Shown here: piece after piece, positions 45,372 to 53,718 of the stretch
How positions within the stretch are numbered: the stretch's first letter is position 1
Layout of the letters: every line of letters starts with the position of its first letter
Source of the DNA: Brevibacillus sp042683565
Lineage (GTDB): Bacteria; Bacillota; Bacilli; Brevibacillales; Brevibacillaceae
DNA length: 64,000 bases
Direction: 5' to 3'
NCBI RefSeq assembly: GCF_042683565.1
Contig: NZ_JBHUJW010000006.1
Span: 124,001 to 188,000 of the forward strand
The notes under the pieces: model-generated
Seen by the model: the letters and a program-made list of their open reading frames with translations, nothing else
The model's database searches: none
What the model was told of the DNA's origin: nothing
Translations under genes and position numbers: made by a program

Positions 45372-45436
45372 TAACAAATTGTGCATTATTGTTGCTATTA
45401 AACAAAATAACTTGCCGTTACAGACAGCGCAGTGTG

Positions 45437-45454
45437 CAGTTTCATAAGTGACAG
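45437..45454 (+). other. Internal att-like site in inverted orientation
   Basis: CAGTTTCATAAGTGACAG matches the complementary att sequence CCGTATCATAAGTGACGG at 15 of 18 positions, including the uninterrupted 11-bp core TCATAAGTGAC. It points opposite to the two flanking copies. Confidence 0.45.
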
Positions 45455-45471
45455 ATATTTTTTAGTACATA

Positions 45472-45501
45472 TTGATAGTCTAATCACAAAGGGTATATAA
45501 T
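45472..45501 (+). promoter_or_regulatory. Promoter of the 23-residue peptide locus
   Basis: TTGATA (45472-45477), 18-bp spacer, TATAAT (45496-45501). About 90 bases of structured leader separate it from the small open frame. Leader hairpin: TTCGCT / AGCGAA with inner GGAT / ATCC (45535-45560). Confidence 0.6.
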
Positions 45502-45600
45502 TTACTTGTCCTCATTAGTTGTGAAACCTTTCCTATTCGCTAGGATTTTATCCAGCGAAGGACGTTGGTCCACTAATACTAGTGAGGAGGTAGAAAGCCC

Positions 45601-45672
45601 ATGAAACTTGAGATTTCACCAAAAACTCTTGAGTTTTTGTTAGTGGTCTTAATGATGTGGTTTCTACGCTAA
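45601..45672 (+). CDS. 23-residue hydrophobic peptide (possible type I toxin)
   Basis: ATG 45601 has a strong TGAGGAGGT ten bases upstream. The peptide (MKLEISPKTLEFLLVVLMMW, then FLR) is a single membrane helix with a basic end. It has its own promoter, structured leader and a strong terminator (45671-45696), giving a self-contained transcript of about 190 bases. A short palindrome CACTAATACTAGTG (45577-45590) adjoins the ribosome site and could mask it. This layout resembles type I toxins and small membrane peptides; no antisense RNA is proven. Confidence 0.55.
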   Translation: MKLEISPKTLEFLLVVLMMWFLR

Positions 45673-45696
45673 AAAGCATCCAACCGGATGCTTTTT
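45671..45696 (+). terminator. Terminator of the small-peptide transcript
   Basis: AAAAAGCATC / GATGCTTTTT around a CAACCG loop, then TATTTTTTT. It also serves the converging minus-strand gene. Confidence 0.85.
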
Positions 45697-45714
45697 ATTT
45701 TTTTATATGATTTT

Positions 45715-46440
45715 TTAGTGAATGTCATTTATATCGTCTACTGAATAGTCTTTATATGGATCAAGTATGAAGGGTATGGAAGACAGCCTTCCTTTTTTGC
45801 ACATATTGTAAAGCATATGACCTACTTCAGTAAAACATCCGATAAGAAAATCAAAAGTAACATAATTGATTGGTTCTCCATTTTTAAAATAGTATGTCTT
45901 GCCCTTGAAAAAGATCTGTTCCCCCTCTTTACTGGTATTAAAGTATACTCCATTGTTATGAACAGTGTTTCTAGTACACCTTAGTAAATCAAGGACAGGT
46001 TTATACTCTCGTAAATTCAACCGATTTAGGAGAGTTCTATAAACACTTTCAAACTCCGCAGTACCTTTATTACAGGCATTAGGGTCTAATGCTCTTAATA
46101 TGTTACGAAGTCCACTTTCAATAGATGAGAAGTATATTAGCTGACATGATAACTTTATGAACATAAAGTATTCTTTGGCATAGTGTAGCTTATCTCTTTC
46201 CTTAATTCTTATGTTGTTAATCTCCAAATACCAAGAGTCCCTTTTTAAGTTATATTCAAAATGTTGTAGAGATAGAAAGGTGTTACTGAAAACATTACAG
46301 CACTTGGCAAATGTTGTTAACCTTGCGTCCATCTCATCAAGTTTGTACCTATCTTTTATATCGTGCAAATATCTGAAATAAGAATCACTTAAAATCTTAA
46401 ATTCATCAACATACTCCAATATTTTAGAATGTTCGCTCAT
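45715..46440 (-). CDS. HEPN-like hypothetical protein (241 aa)
   Basis: ATG 46440 has AAAGGTGG upstream. The protein is all-helical; residues about 100-185 look HEPN-like, with FIKLSCQLIYFSSIESGLRN in an early helix and the RN-x2-H motif in LLRCTRNTVHNNGVYF. The C-terminus extends to ILDPYKDYSVDDINDIH. It converges on the small hydrophobic peptide locus, with which it shares a terminator. Function could be an RNase or a HEPN scaffold. It is the third HEPN-type gene in this island. Confidence 0.6.
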   Translation of the reverse strand: MSEHSKILEYVDEFKILSDSYFRYLHDIKDRYKLDEMDARLTTFAKCCNVFSNTFLSLQHFEYNLKRDSWYLEINNIRIKERDKLHYAKEYFMFIKLSCQLIYFSSIESGLRNILRALDPNACNKGTAEFESVYRTLLNRLNLREYKPVLDLLRCTRNTVHNNGVYFNTSKEGEQIFFKGKTYYFKNGEPINYVTFDFLIGCFTEVGHMLYNMCKKGRLSSIPFILDPYKDYSVDDINDIH

Positions 46441-46527
46441 ATTTTAACCACCTTTTTTCAATAGTAAGAGATAACTTTATAGGATATCGTACAATGTTCT
46501 ATTATTTCTAAGCGATACTTTATCCCT

Positions 46528-47010
46528 TTATATTATAAAGGGGTCATCGTACTGTATAAACAATGGTTCCGTCATCTGTCTTACCCATGCCATTGCATGT
46601 GGAATAGTACCCCCATGAAACTTCGGCGCTTCTACCGCCCACACTTCTTCCCATATGAAATTAGCGGTTTGTTTTTTGATGTCAACAACAAGATATACAT
46701 CTGTTCCATCAACATATGGCGAAGTGCCAGCCGGTGAACTCATGCCGAGTACAACTCTTACAATATGTGTAGGGGTTCCCTGAGACAAGTAATAATCTCT
46801 TGTCTGTACGTCGGTTTGTTCGTCGTAGCCGTTTGCCCCTTTAAGGTTATAAGGCAGAAAGGCTGAGTTCTCGGTATTCTCTTCAAAAGGAATAATAGAA
46901 GCGGCTAAAATCCAAACGTTCGTATCTGATTCTATACTGCCGGGTTTCAAGTGGTTATGTTCAAATTCTGCTTTTAGTCGATCCAGAATTAGCTCATTTA
47001 CTTGTTTCAT
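46528..47010 (-). CDS. Hypothetical protein (160 aa)
   Basis: ATG 47010 is preceded by AAGGAGCG. The soluble, mostly beta protein has conserved-looking aromatic and Gly/Pro turns (FEENTENSAFLPYNLKGANG; LGMSSPAGTSPYVDGTDVYL; WAVEAPKFHGGTIPHAMAWV). No signal peptide, membrane helix or catalytic motif is recognised. Confidence 0.6.
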   Translation of the reverse strand: MKQVNELILDRLKAEFEHNHLKPGSIESDTNVWILAASIIPFEENTENSAFLPYNLKGANGYDEQTDVQTRDYYLSQGTPTHIVRVVLGMSSPAGTSPYVDGTDVYLVVDIKKQTANFIWEEVWAVEAPKFHGGTIPHAMAWVRQMTEPLFIQYDDPFII

Positions 47011-47073
47011 GAATATTTCGCTCCTTAATCATTCATAAAAGATTTTGGCCCAGCTTTGAAAACTAGCAAAAAG

Positions 47074-47107
47074 AAGACCCTTTTTGCATCAATGCGAAAA
47101 GGGTCTT
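47074..47107 (-). terminator. Terminator after the 350-residue envelope gene
   Basis: AAGACCCTTTTTGCAT / ATGCGAAAAGGGTCTT, near-perfect stem with a T run on the minus strand. Confidence 0.85.
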
Positions 47108-47125
47108 AGTGATATGTTATTTCCA

Positions 47126-48178
47126 TTACCTCTTTTTAGTGAAAGTTTTTGTTCCTTGAAAGATACTGAATTCTTGCGGTTCAGAATCAAGTTTCGTCGT
47201 CACCGTAACTTGTTTGTCTCCGAGTGTAACGGTTCCTTTTCCTGTGATTCCTGAATAACTGTCCATAAAAGTAAAATTCGCTTCACCTTTTTCGTTAAAT
47301 GTTACCTCGATATCACCCGTATCAGTAAACATAGCCGCGCCGCTCGTTGAGGAGCCTAACGAAATCGTAGCATTGCGTCCGTCCTTAAAAGTAATCGTGA
47401 TAGCATCACCCGCTCCATCTTCGGTCTGATCATTCCAAGTACCATTAAACTGTGCCAGGTCTTTCATCATATCAGTATCGGCATTGTTTTGACTGGAGTC
47501 TGTGCTACTGGGTTCACTAGTTGTTGTAGTACTTGTTGGCTGGCTCACGCCTGTTGTTTCTTTTAAAGGAGCTTCAGCTTCCGTTTGGTTCGTATTAGTG
47601 GAACCGGGATTACTGTGGTTATCGCCGCCATTTGACGCTTTTGCGTTTAAGATATCATCTATCGGAATCAGTACATTAAATTGGCTCTTTTGCTTGTCGA
47701 TGTTAGCCGCCAAGTCATCGATTTTCCTGTTGAATTCAAGTAGCGTACCGGATGGGAAATTGGCTAGTTTCACCATTTCCGAGTATGTACCATAGAGCTC
47801 AAATGCTGTCTCATATGCCTTTTTCAGATCGGAAGGTGGATTGTTCACGGATTGCATTGCCTTATCGACTTCTTTTTTTCCGTTGTTAACTTGATCAATT
47901 TTCCCCTGTTTCTTGAAAGATTCGGCCTGCAAATTCAAGGCTTCGTTAAAATCATCCGTTGTCTGACCATCAATCTCAACTCCGCCATCTAAGGCTTGTC
48001 TCCAAACTTGGTTATACGTTTCAGCCATTTCTTGGGCTTTCTCACTTTCAGTTATGATCAGAGCCATTGCATTTTTTAGTTTCTTGGAATATTCATTTTT
48101 ACTGTACTGCTGCCATCCCACAAATCCGCCTATTACGACAAGAACAATTAACAAGAAAACGATTAGATTCTTTTTCAT
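47126..48178 (-). CDS. Membrane-anchored extracytoplasmic protein (350 aa)
   Basis: ATG 48178 is favoured by CGGAGAG upstream. An N-terminal anchor (LIVFLLIVLVVIGGFVGW) is followed by a helical region (about residues 30-170), a Ser/Thr/Asn-rich linker (about 190-235) and a C-terminal beta domain (FNGTWNDQTEDGAGDAITIT; FTFMDSYSGITGKGTVTLG) with the look of a lipocalin-like lipid- or stress-related domain. It is probably co-transcribed with the TPR membrane gene upstream (58 bases). It may sense or protect the cell surface; function unknown. Confidence 0.7.
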   Translation of the reverse strand: MKKNLIVFLLIVLVVIGGFVGWQQYSKNEYSKKLKNAMALIITESEKAQEMAETYNQVWRQALDGGVEIDGQTTDDFNEALNLQAESFKKQGKIDQVNNGKKEVDKAMQSVNNPPSDLKKAYETAFELYGTYSEMVKLANFPSGTLLEFNRKIDDLAANIDKQKSQFNVLIPIDDILNAKASNGGDNHSNPGSTNTNQTEAEAPLKETTGVSQPTSTTTTSEPSSTDSSQNNADTDMMKDLAQFNGTWNDQTEDGAGDAITITFKDGRNATISLGSSTSGAAMFTDTGDIEVTFNEKGEANFTFMDSYSGITGKGTVTLGDKQVTVTTKLDSEPQEFSIFQGTKTFTKKR

Positions 48179-48236
48179 AAATATTTCTCTCCGTTCATAG
48201 CAGTTTGGGTTCACAAATATTGCAGATTCACCTTCA

Positions 48237-49265
48237 TTAAAGATTGGGGAATATTATTTTCATTTGTTTCATCTTGGCTTGTCCTTGCTTTTGAATAGAG
48301 GAAATCTCCTCGGAAAGCGACGCTGCTTCGGCTTTCGTTTTTTCTAACTCCTCTTGAATTTCCTGAATCTCTTGTCTTATTTCCGGGTCAATTTCATCCA
48401 ACTTTTTAAAATCGCCAGAATCCCAGGTCTTTTTCCACTTCTTCTCCAAAGCGAGAATGTCTTGATGCTTATCCGCAATTTCAATGCATTTCTTATGGTA
48501 CTGATCCATTTTCTCAAGTAATTGCTCCAGCATTCGTAGAACATCCGATGCACCCAACGCTTCCTTATAGGTTGGGTCAAGTTCGATGGCTTTTGTCACG
48601 CTCTTTGCGCTGGAATCAATGGCATCCTGCATGGAGTCGATATACTCTCTGGCCTGTTTGTGGAGAGATTCATTTTTTTCAATGGACTCCTCTCTTCGAA
48701 CAAGATCACCGTAGGTTAGTATCGGGGAAGATTCGATAGCCTGATTCACTTGTCCATAACTGCTCGTGTTTGATTCCAAGGGATCAAGGTTCACTAGCCC
48801 AAGATACAAATGGGCTCGTGCGATGCTTGGGTCTAATTCAACCACCTGCTCAAGCAGACCTTGTGCCTCTTTGTATTTTTCTGCTTCATAAAGCTGAATC
48901 GCTTTTTCCAACTTGATTTGCGCAACTTGACGGGAAAGTTCCGCAATCTTGGACTGGGCTTCCTGGTAATTTTTCGTGTCCGCCTTTGCTACCTGTTGAA
49001 ACGCTGTTAATGCTTCCTCATAATGCTTCACTTCGAGAGCCTTACTACCCTGAGCAAACGAAGCCTGAGAAGCTGCTAACTCTTTTTTTAGTTTTTCTGG
49101 ATCTGGAGGTATATTCATTACTGCGACTATAAAGATCACAAAACATAGTCCTCCGAGTGCCAAGCACTTTTTCCAAAGGGACCTTCGCTTAATCGCGAAG
49201 ATCACTGTCCCTATTACACAGAGGATACAGCCGAAAAAACCCGTACTCGCCAAAACATCCCACAT
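48237..49265 (-). CDS. Two-helix membrane protein with TPR repeats (342 aa)
   Basis: ATG 49265 has AAAGGAG nine bases upstream. Two N-terminal helices (TGFFGCILCVIGTVIFAI; CLALGGLCFVIFIVAVM) precede TPR-like repeats (GSKALEVKHYEEALTAFQQV; AIQLYEAEKYKEAQGLLEQV, then VELDPSIARAHLYLGL) and a C-terminal coiled coil rich in Glu/Lys. Likely a membrane-bound scaffold that works with the extracytoplasmic protein encoded downstream. It diverges from an XRE regulator across a region with an inverted repeat. Confidence 0.75.
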   Translation of the reverse strand: MWDVLASTGFFGCILCVIGTVIFAIKRRSLWKKCLALGGLCFVIFIVAVMNIPPDPEKLKKELAASQASFAQGSKALEVKHYEEALTAFQQVAKADTKNYQEAQSKIAELSRQVAQIKLEKAIQLYEAEKYKEAQGLLEQVVELDPSIARAHLYLGLVNLDPLESNTSSYGQVNQAIESSPILTYGDLVRREESIEKNESLHKQAREYIDSMQDAIDSSAKSVTKAIELDPTYKEALGASDVLRMLEQLLEKMDQYHKKCIEIADKHQDILALEKKWKKTWDSGDFKKLDEIDPEIRQEIQEIQEELEKTKAEAASLSEEISSIQKQGQAKMKQMKIIFPNL

Positions 49266-49341
49266 GGTTGACAGACTCCTTTTTCTTCCGATTCCATTAG
49301 TCAAGTCATAAATAGTAGTTCTTTGCTTTAAAAAGTAACAC

Positions 49342-49376
49342 TATAGATAGTAAATTCTTACTAAATATTATCTATA
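49342..49376. promoter_or_regulatory. Inverted repeat between the TPR and XRE genes
   Basis: TATAGATA (49342-49349) and TATCTATA (49369-49376) form a perfect 8-bp inverted repeat with 19 bases between, in the divergent promoter region. Candidate operator for the XRE protein at 49462. Confidence 0.5.
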
Positions 49377-49461
49377 AATGTTGTTGTGTGGTCAAATAAC
49401 ATCTATCGTGTGTTAAAAACCCAATTTCCCTGCTTTAAGCTGAGTAAGAGGTGGTACGACA

Positions 49462-49803
49462 ATGGACGATCTCTTGCAAAAGCTAGGCGAACAGTTACGT
49501 TTTCTGCGCAAAGAAAAAGGATGGAGTCAAGACAAATTGGCTGAACTGTCTGGCCTCCATACGAACTACATTGGACAAATTGAACGCGGTGAAAAGAACC
49601 TGACCATCGAAACGCTGTATAAAGTAACAACAGGACTAGGGATCTCATTGGAAGAACTGTTTCAGTCAATTGACCCCAAGCATCGACAAACAGGTTTAAC
49701 CAAAATTGTTGAACTGCTGTCCCAGCGACCAGTTGAAGATCAGGCGATGGTGCTGCATCTGGTCCAAACCATATTGGAATGGGATGACCGGAAACGAAAG
49801 TAA
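49462..49803 (+). CDS. XRE-family transcriptional regulator
   Basis: The 113-residue protein has a Cro-type helix-turn-helix (WSQDKLAELSGLHTNYIGQI, then ERGEKNLTIETLYKVTTGLG) and a C-terminal helical tail (QAMVLHLVQTILEWDDRKRK). AAGAGGTGG precedes the ATG. It is a paralogue of the regulator at 21237-21599 (same HTH spacing and GLH-x-x-YIG segment). A terminator follows (49802-49837). It likely represses its own promoter and the divergent TPR operon. Confidence 0.87.
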   Translation: MDDLLQKLGEQLRFLRKEKGWSQDKLAELSGLHTNYIGQIERGEKNLTIETLYKVTTGLGISLEELFQSIDPKHRQTGLTKIVELLSQRPVEDQAMVLHLVQTILEWDDRKRK

Positions 49804-49837
49804 ATCCCCCTTCTGCAAGTAAAGAAGGAGGATTTTT
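49802..49837 (+). terminator. Terminator after the XRE gene
   Basis: AAATCC-CCCTTCT / AGAAGGAGGATTT with a T6 tail, starting at the XRE stop codon. Confidence 0.85.
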
Positions 49838-49923
49838 TCATTTTTGTCAAAGCAGAAGTAGGATTCTGCCGTTAGCCTGTGAATCGTTAATTAGAATTAC
49901 GTTAGACATAAGGAGGTCCTACC

Positions 49924-50196
49924 ATGCAAAATCTGTCCCAACAGTATGAACACGTGGTTTGCAAGGAAGATGAATTGATCCGTAACATCCAAACCTGCGA
50001 GGAGATTATTACTCTTTTGCTGGACTACATCTACAAACAAAATCTTGACGGAAGTGCAAATACGATGAGTGAGATCATTCAGTCCATACACCAAATGGAG
50101 GGGAAAATGCGCGGCGACCTTTTGCAGACACGAATAGAAAAAACTCTTCTCTCCTGCCAGATGAAAAAGTACGCTCCTCCTTCCCTTCATGGTTAA
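49924..50196 (+). CDS. Small coiled-coil protein (90 aa), paralogue of 20921-21205
   Basis: ATG 49924 follows ATAAGGAGGTCC. The acidic helical protein (LSQQYEHVVCKEDELIRNIQ, then SEIIQSIHQMEGKMRGDLLQ) shares pattern, size and XRE neighbour with the protein at 20921. It ends three bases from the stop of the converging recombinase. Role unknown; possibly an accessory or directionality factor. Confidence 0.7.
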   Translation: MQNLSQQYEHVVCKEDELIRNIQTCEEIITLLLDYIYKQNLDGSANTMSEIIQSIHQMEGKMRGDLLQTRIEKTLLSCQMKKYAPPSLHG

Positions 50197-50199
50197 TTA

Positions 50200-51861
50200 T
50201 TACAAAATGAGAGTAAATCGCTTTGGCGCACTAAACAAATGTACCTTCTCTTTGGACAAAAATAACGACCCTTCCGCTTGCATGGCGGAAGGGTCTACTC
50301 CTAAAAAAAGCGTTTGCGATTGTTCGTTGAATGTCATCACAATAGATGTAATCTCTCGTTTCTCATTGATGTGAATCTCTTTGATCATTAAGCGAAGCAA
50401 CGATTTTTTCTGTTCCAGGGTAGCCAATTGGATTAAGGAATCGAATTGCTGCAGTACGCCCTGGATGTATTCGGCTGTGATTGGCTCATCATTTTCAGAG
50501 CCCATCTCATGTTCGATCTCCGCTTTACGTTGGAGCAACGCTTCTGATTCATCTGAAAGTTGATCAAGTCGCGTGACAAACATCTCTCTGTCGATGGCAT
50601 CCTCTTCATACAAAGAGAAATATTTCTTGCGTTTCTCCTCTATGGCCGCAAGTTTCGTTTCGATTGACTGCCATTCCTGCTTGAGCGGACCAATCGTGCT
50701 TGACTTCCGGTGGTTAATCGTTGCCACAAGGTCTTGCAAAATCCGAGGCTCTGATATGACTTCACGGATTCGGTCAAGGACGTACTGCTCGGCATAATCA
50801 GCACCCACACTGTTGGCATGACATATTGCCGAACCTTTGTTGCGGAAGTTGCTGCATGAATAGTATCGACGAATGATAAATGTACCATTTTTCAGCCTGT
50901 TCTTGGTTCGGTTCGCCACCATTGGCGCTCCGCACTCGGGGCAACGGATGAGTCCGGTGAGAAGGTATTGACCATCAAACACACGGGGATTCACCTTGGA
51001 CTTTTCGTTGTGAAGCACCTGAACCTTTTCCCACAGTTCTTTCGGAATTATCGGTTCATGTTTGCCTTCTACGATAATGGGATCAGGATTTTTGCCTTTG
51101 CGCCGTCTTTCATTCCAGTTCTCAAATCGGTTGTATCTTATAATGCCAGCATAGAGCGGATTGGTCACAATTTCTTTAACGGCGGTCGTACTAAATGGGT
51201 TGCCCAGTTTCGTTTTGTGGCCTTCATGATTCAGTTGGTTAGCAATGGCACGCAACCCTTTCCCAGAGGCATACAGTTCAAAAATCTTTCTGACTATGGC
51301 GGCTTCTTCCGGTACAATCTCCAAGCTGCTTCCTTTGCTTCGCTTATCACCTGTAGCAAGGCTTCTATATCCGAGCACAAGTCCGCCATTGTAATTGCCT
51401 GTTCTCGCTCTTTGCTTCATGCCCATCTTCACATTATCCACAATGGTGTTTCGCTCCAATTCACCAACAGCGGCAAGCATTTGTAGGGCAAACTTGCCCA
51501 TGGCAGTTTCCGTTTCAAAGTTCTCGGTGAAACTGCGGAACGCAACTTTGTATTTGCTGAAGTGATCCACCATCTTCAACAGGTCGATGGTTTTTCGGGC
51601 AAGACGATTCATCTTCCACACGATTACCTCGTCAATTTCACCTGTTTCAACATCTCGAAGCAAGCGTTGCAGTTCATAACGTCCTTCAATTGACTTGCCG
51701 GATACGCCCCGATCAACATACTCGCCATAAACGGTCTTGCCGTACATTTTGCAGTAATTTCGCAAGGTGTCCAGTTGAGCATCTATGCTATAACCGTGTT
51801 CTGCCTGTTCCTCTGTACTTACACGTGCATATATGGCGACACGAACAGTTTTGTGTTCCAT
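50200..51861 (-). CDS. Large serine recombinase 2 (SCC-like element)
   Basis: ATG 51861 has AAAGGAGAAG upstream; the 553-residue product has the resolvase domain (YARVSTEEQ with nucleophile Ser, YVDRGVSGKS, KMNRLARK), the recombinase domain (about residues 165-270), the zinc ribbon (IRCPECGAPM, YYSCSNF, ICHANS) and a coiled coil (about 385-460). It starts 13 bases after recombinase 1, a tandem pair like ccrA/ccrB. The C-terminus is odd: the last 35 residues read through a strong terminator (50267-50295). A 7-base A run at 50303-50309, if one base shorter, would give the stop right after TLF. The extension is therefore probably a recent frameshift. Confidence 0.92.
   Translation of the reverse strand: MEHKTVRVAIYARVSTEEQAEHGYSIDAQLDTLRNYCKMYGKTVYGEYVDRGVSGKSIEGRYELQRLLRDVETGEIDEVIVWKMNRLARKTIDLLKMVDHFSKYKVAFRSFTENFETETAMGKFALQMLAAVGELERNTIVDNVKMGMKQRARTGNYNGGLVLGYRSLATGDKRSKGSSLEIVPEEAAIVRKIFELYASGKGLRAIANQLNHEGHKTKLGNPFSTTAVKEIVTNPLYAGIIRYNRFENWNERRRKGKNPDPIIVEGKHEPIIPKELWEKVQVLHNEKSKVNPRVFDGQYLLTGLIRCPECGAPMVANRTKNRLKNGTFIIRRYYSCSNFRNKGSAICHANSVGADYAEQYVLDRIREVISEPRILQDLVATINHRKSSTIGPLKQEWQSIETKLAAIEEKRKKYFSLYEEDAIDREMFVTRLDQLSDESEALLQRKAEIEHEMGSENDEPITAEYIQGVLQQFDSLIQLATLEQKKSLLRLMIKEIHINEKREITSIVMTFNEQSQTLFLGVDPSAMQAEGSLFLSKEKVHLFSAPKRFTLIL
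50267..50295 (-). terminator. Strong terminator inside the recombinase 2 frame
   Basis: Perfect 11-bp stem GACCCTTCCGC / GCGGAAGGGTC, loop of 7, followed on the minus strand by GTTATTTTTG. It lies about 25 codons before the present stop codon. Confidence 0.85.
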
Positions 51862-51874
51862 TTGCTTCTCCTTT

Positions 51875-53401
51875 CTACGCTGATACGTCACGTTGCTTGC
51901 GCAAAGCCTCCCCGAAATCTATGGTTACGCTCTCCAATTCCCTCTGTGCATTGATCGTAATTTGGTCAACCAATACACGTAACAAGGAGTTTTTTTGATC
52001 TGGGGAGGCAACACTCAGAACCTTTTTCCATTGATTGAGAGCAGCCAGAATGGTTGGCAGCGGAACAAGTTCTCTTTCTTGCGCCTCGATTTCTTGGATG
52101 ATTTCCTGCTTTTTTTGCATGAGAGCCTGGATCTGATCCTTTAGCTCTCTCAGTCGTTCCACCAAATCACGTTGCTCCATGCCATCCTGTTCAAACAAAA
52201 CAAGGTATTTCTGTCTCCGCTGTTGAAGCTGTTCCAAGTCTTTTTCTATTCGCTCCAACTCTAGCTGCAATGGAATAATTCGTTCCCGTTGTTTACTGTT
52301 TGCATGCTCTACAATATCCTGAACCAACACAGGGTTGGAAAGAAAGTGTCCAACTTGGCACCAGACTACTTTCTCCACTTTTTCAGCCGGTATGCTGTTT
52401 GGCTTGCAGACTGTTCGGCCTTTGTTGGTGTAATTACTGCATACATAGTAGTGGTACAATCGCATGCTCCCATTTTTGTTCCGTTTTCTTATGTGATGGG
52501 CAATCATTCCACTTCCGCATAAGGGGCATTTCAAGATGCCTGTCAATGGATAGCTACGTTTTACAATTTTTTTGACCGACCTGGGAGCAGAAGCATATTG
52601 TTGTTGCACGTGCTCCCATAACTCGGTCGAAATAATTGCTTCATGTTGGCCATCAACGACTACACTCTGGCCATCCAATGCGGTGTAACGAACCTTGCCA
52701 AAATACACGGGATTCAGAAGTATGTCCCGTACAATCGCAATCGAGAAAGGTTTGCCCTTCTTGGTAGTGAATCCTTCCCGATTCAACTGATTGACAATGG
52801 CTCTCAATCCTTTGCCACAGGCATAAAGCTGAAAAATATGCCGGATTAAACTGGCTTCTCCTTCGTGTACACAAAAGCGAGTCTCTCCCGTGTCATCTGG
52901 CACAAGTTCGTAACCCAGGATTGGCGTATTGCAGTAAATACCTGCCTTTGCACGTTGCTGCATCCCCATTCTCGTGTTTTCGATAATCGTATTTCTCTCA
53001 AACTCTGCTGTTGCGCCTAGCATTTGCAAGATAAATTTGCCGATCGGGGTCTGGCTGTCAAAACTTTCGCTAAGGGAATGGAGCGTGCAGTCATATTCGT
53101 GCAAGGTTTGGACGATCTCCATCAAATCCACAACATTTCGGGCCATGCGATTCACTTTCCAGATCAGCACTTCCCGAAAGCGCTGCTGTTTTGCGTCCCG
53201 CAGTAGACTCTGCAAGGCTTTTCTGCCGTGAACCGACTTGCCTGATACCCCACCATCCACGTACTCTCTGAAAATCGTTTTATGATGGGCCTGACAATGT
53301 TGGCGAAGGAGTTCAAGTTGCGCTTCTATACTATAGCCATGCTCCGCCTGTTCTTCCGTACTGACTCGGACGTAGATGGCAACACTGTTCTGATCTGGCA
53401 T
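51875..53401 (-). CDS. Large serine recombinase 1 (SCC-like element)
   Basis: The 508-residue protein starts with the resolvase domain (YVRVSTEEQAEHGYSIEAQL with the nucleophilic Ser, YVDGGVSGKS, KVNRMARN), then the recombinase domain, a zinc ribbon (LKCPLCGSGM, HYYVCSNY, VCKPNS) and a coiled coil (about residues 365-440). It is divergent in sequence from recombinase 2. The pair is the expected integrase/excisionase of the element, but neither shows the YLRQST start of staphylococcal Ccr proteins. The start, ATG 53401, lies 15 bases after the stop of the 77-residue gene, so it belongs to the core operon. Confidence 0.92.
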   Translation of the reverse strand: MPDQNSVAIYVRVSTEEQAEHGYSIEAQLELLRQHCQAHHKTIFREYVDGGVSGKSVHGRKALQSLLRDAKQQRFREVLIWKVNRMARNVVDLMEIVQTLHEYDCTLHSLSESFDSQTPIGKFILQMLGATAEFERNTIIENTRMGMQQRAKAGIYCNTPILGYELVPDDTGETRFCVHEGEASLIRHIFQLYACGKGLRAIVNQLNREGFTTKKGKPFSIAIVRDILLNPVYFGKVRYTALDGQSVVVDGQHEAIISTELWEHVQQQYASAPRSVKKIVKRSYPLTGILKCPLCGSGMIAHHIRKRNKNGSMRLYHYYVCSNYTNKGRTVCKPNSIPAEKVEKVVWCQVGHFLSNPVLVQDIVEHANSKQRERIIPLQLELERIEKDLEQLQQRRQKYLVLFEQDGMEQRDLVERLRELKDQIQALMQKKQEIIQEIEAQERELVPLPTILAALNQWKKVLSVASPDQKNSLLRVLVDQITINAQRELESVTIDFGEALRKQRDVSA

Positions 53402-53416
53402 GACCCCAACACTCCA

Positions 53417-53650
53417 TCAGGCGATAATCTTATAGTCGTAGGTGCCAAGCAATTGTGCGGTCAATTCGCGATCCATTTCGTCGTCGGCCTCACGATCCAG
53501 CTTCTGGAGAAAGAAACTCCAATCGGGGCGTGGAGTCTTTGGCATTTTGTCCTTTGCTTCAAGTTTGCTGGCATGATTCAAAATCATGTCAGAGAGGATA
53601 TCAAGCATCAGTGAATAACGCTGGTTCGCAGTTTGCGCATGAGTGATCAC
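53417..53650 (-). CDS. Small hypothetical protein (77 aa) upstream of recombinases
   Basis: GTG 53650 has AAAGGAG eight bases upstream. The protein is soluble and charged (MITHAQTANQRYSLMLDILS; FLQKLDREADDEMDRELTAQ). It precedes recombinase 1 by 15 bases, suggesting an accessory factor of the recombination module. No family recognised. Confidence 0.6.
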   Translation of the reverse strand: MITHAQTANQRYSLMLDILSDMILNHASKLEAKDKMPKTPRPDWSFFLQKLDREADDEMDRELTAQLLGTYDYKIIA

Positions 53651-53718
53651 AAGAAAAACTCCTTTCGGTATCAATCCCCCTTCCGTACCTTCCACTTTCA
53701 GAAGGGGGACATGGCACT

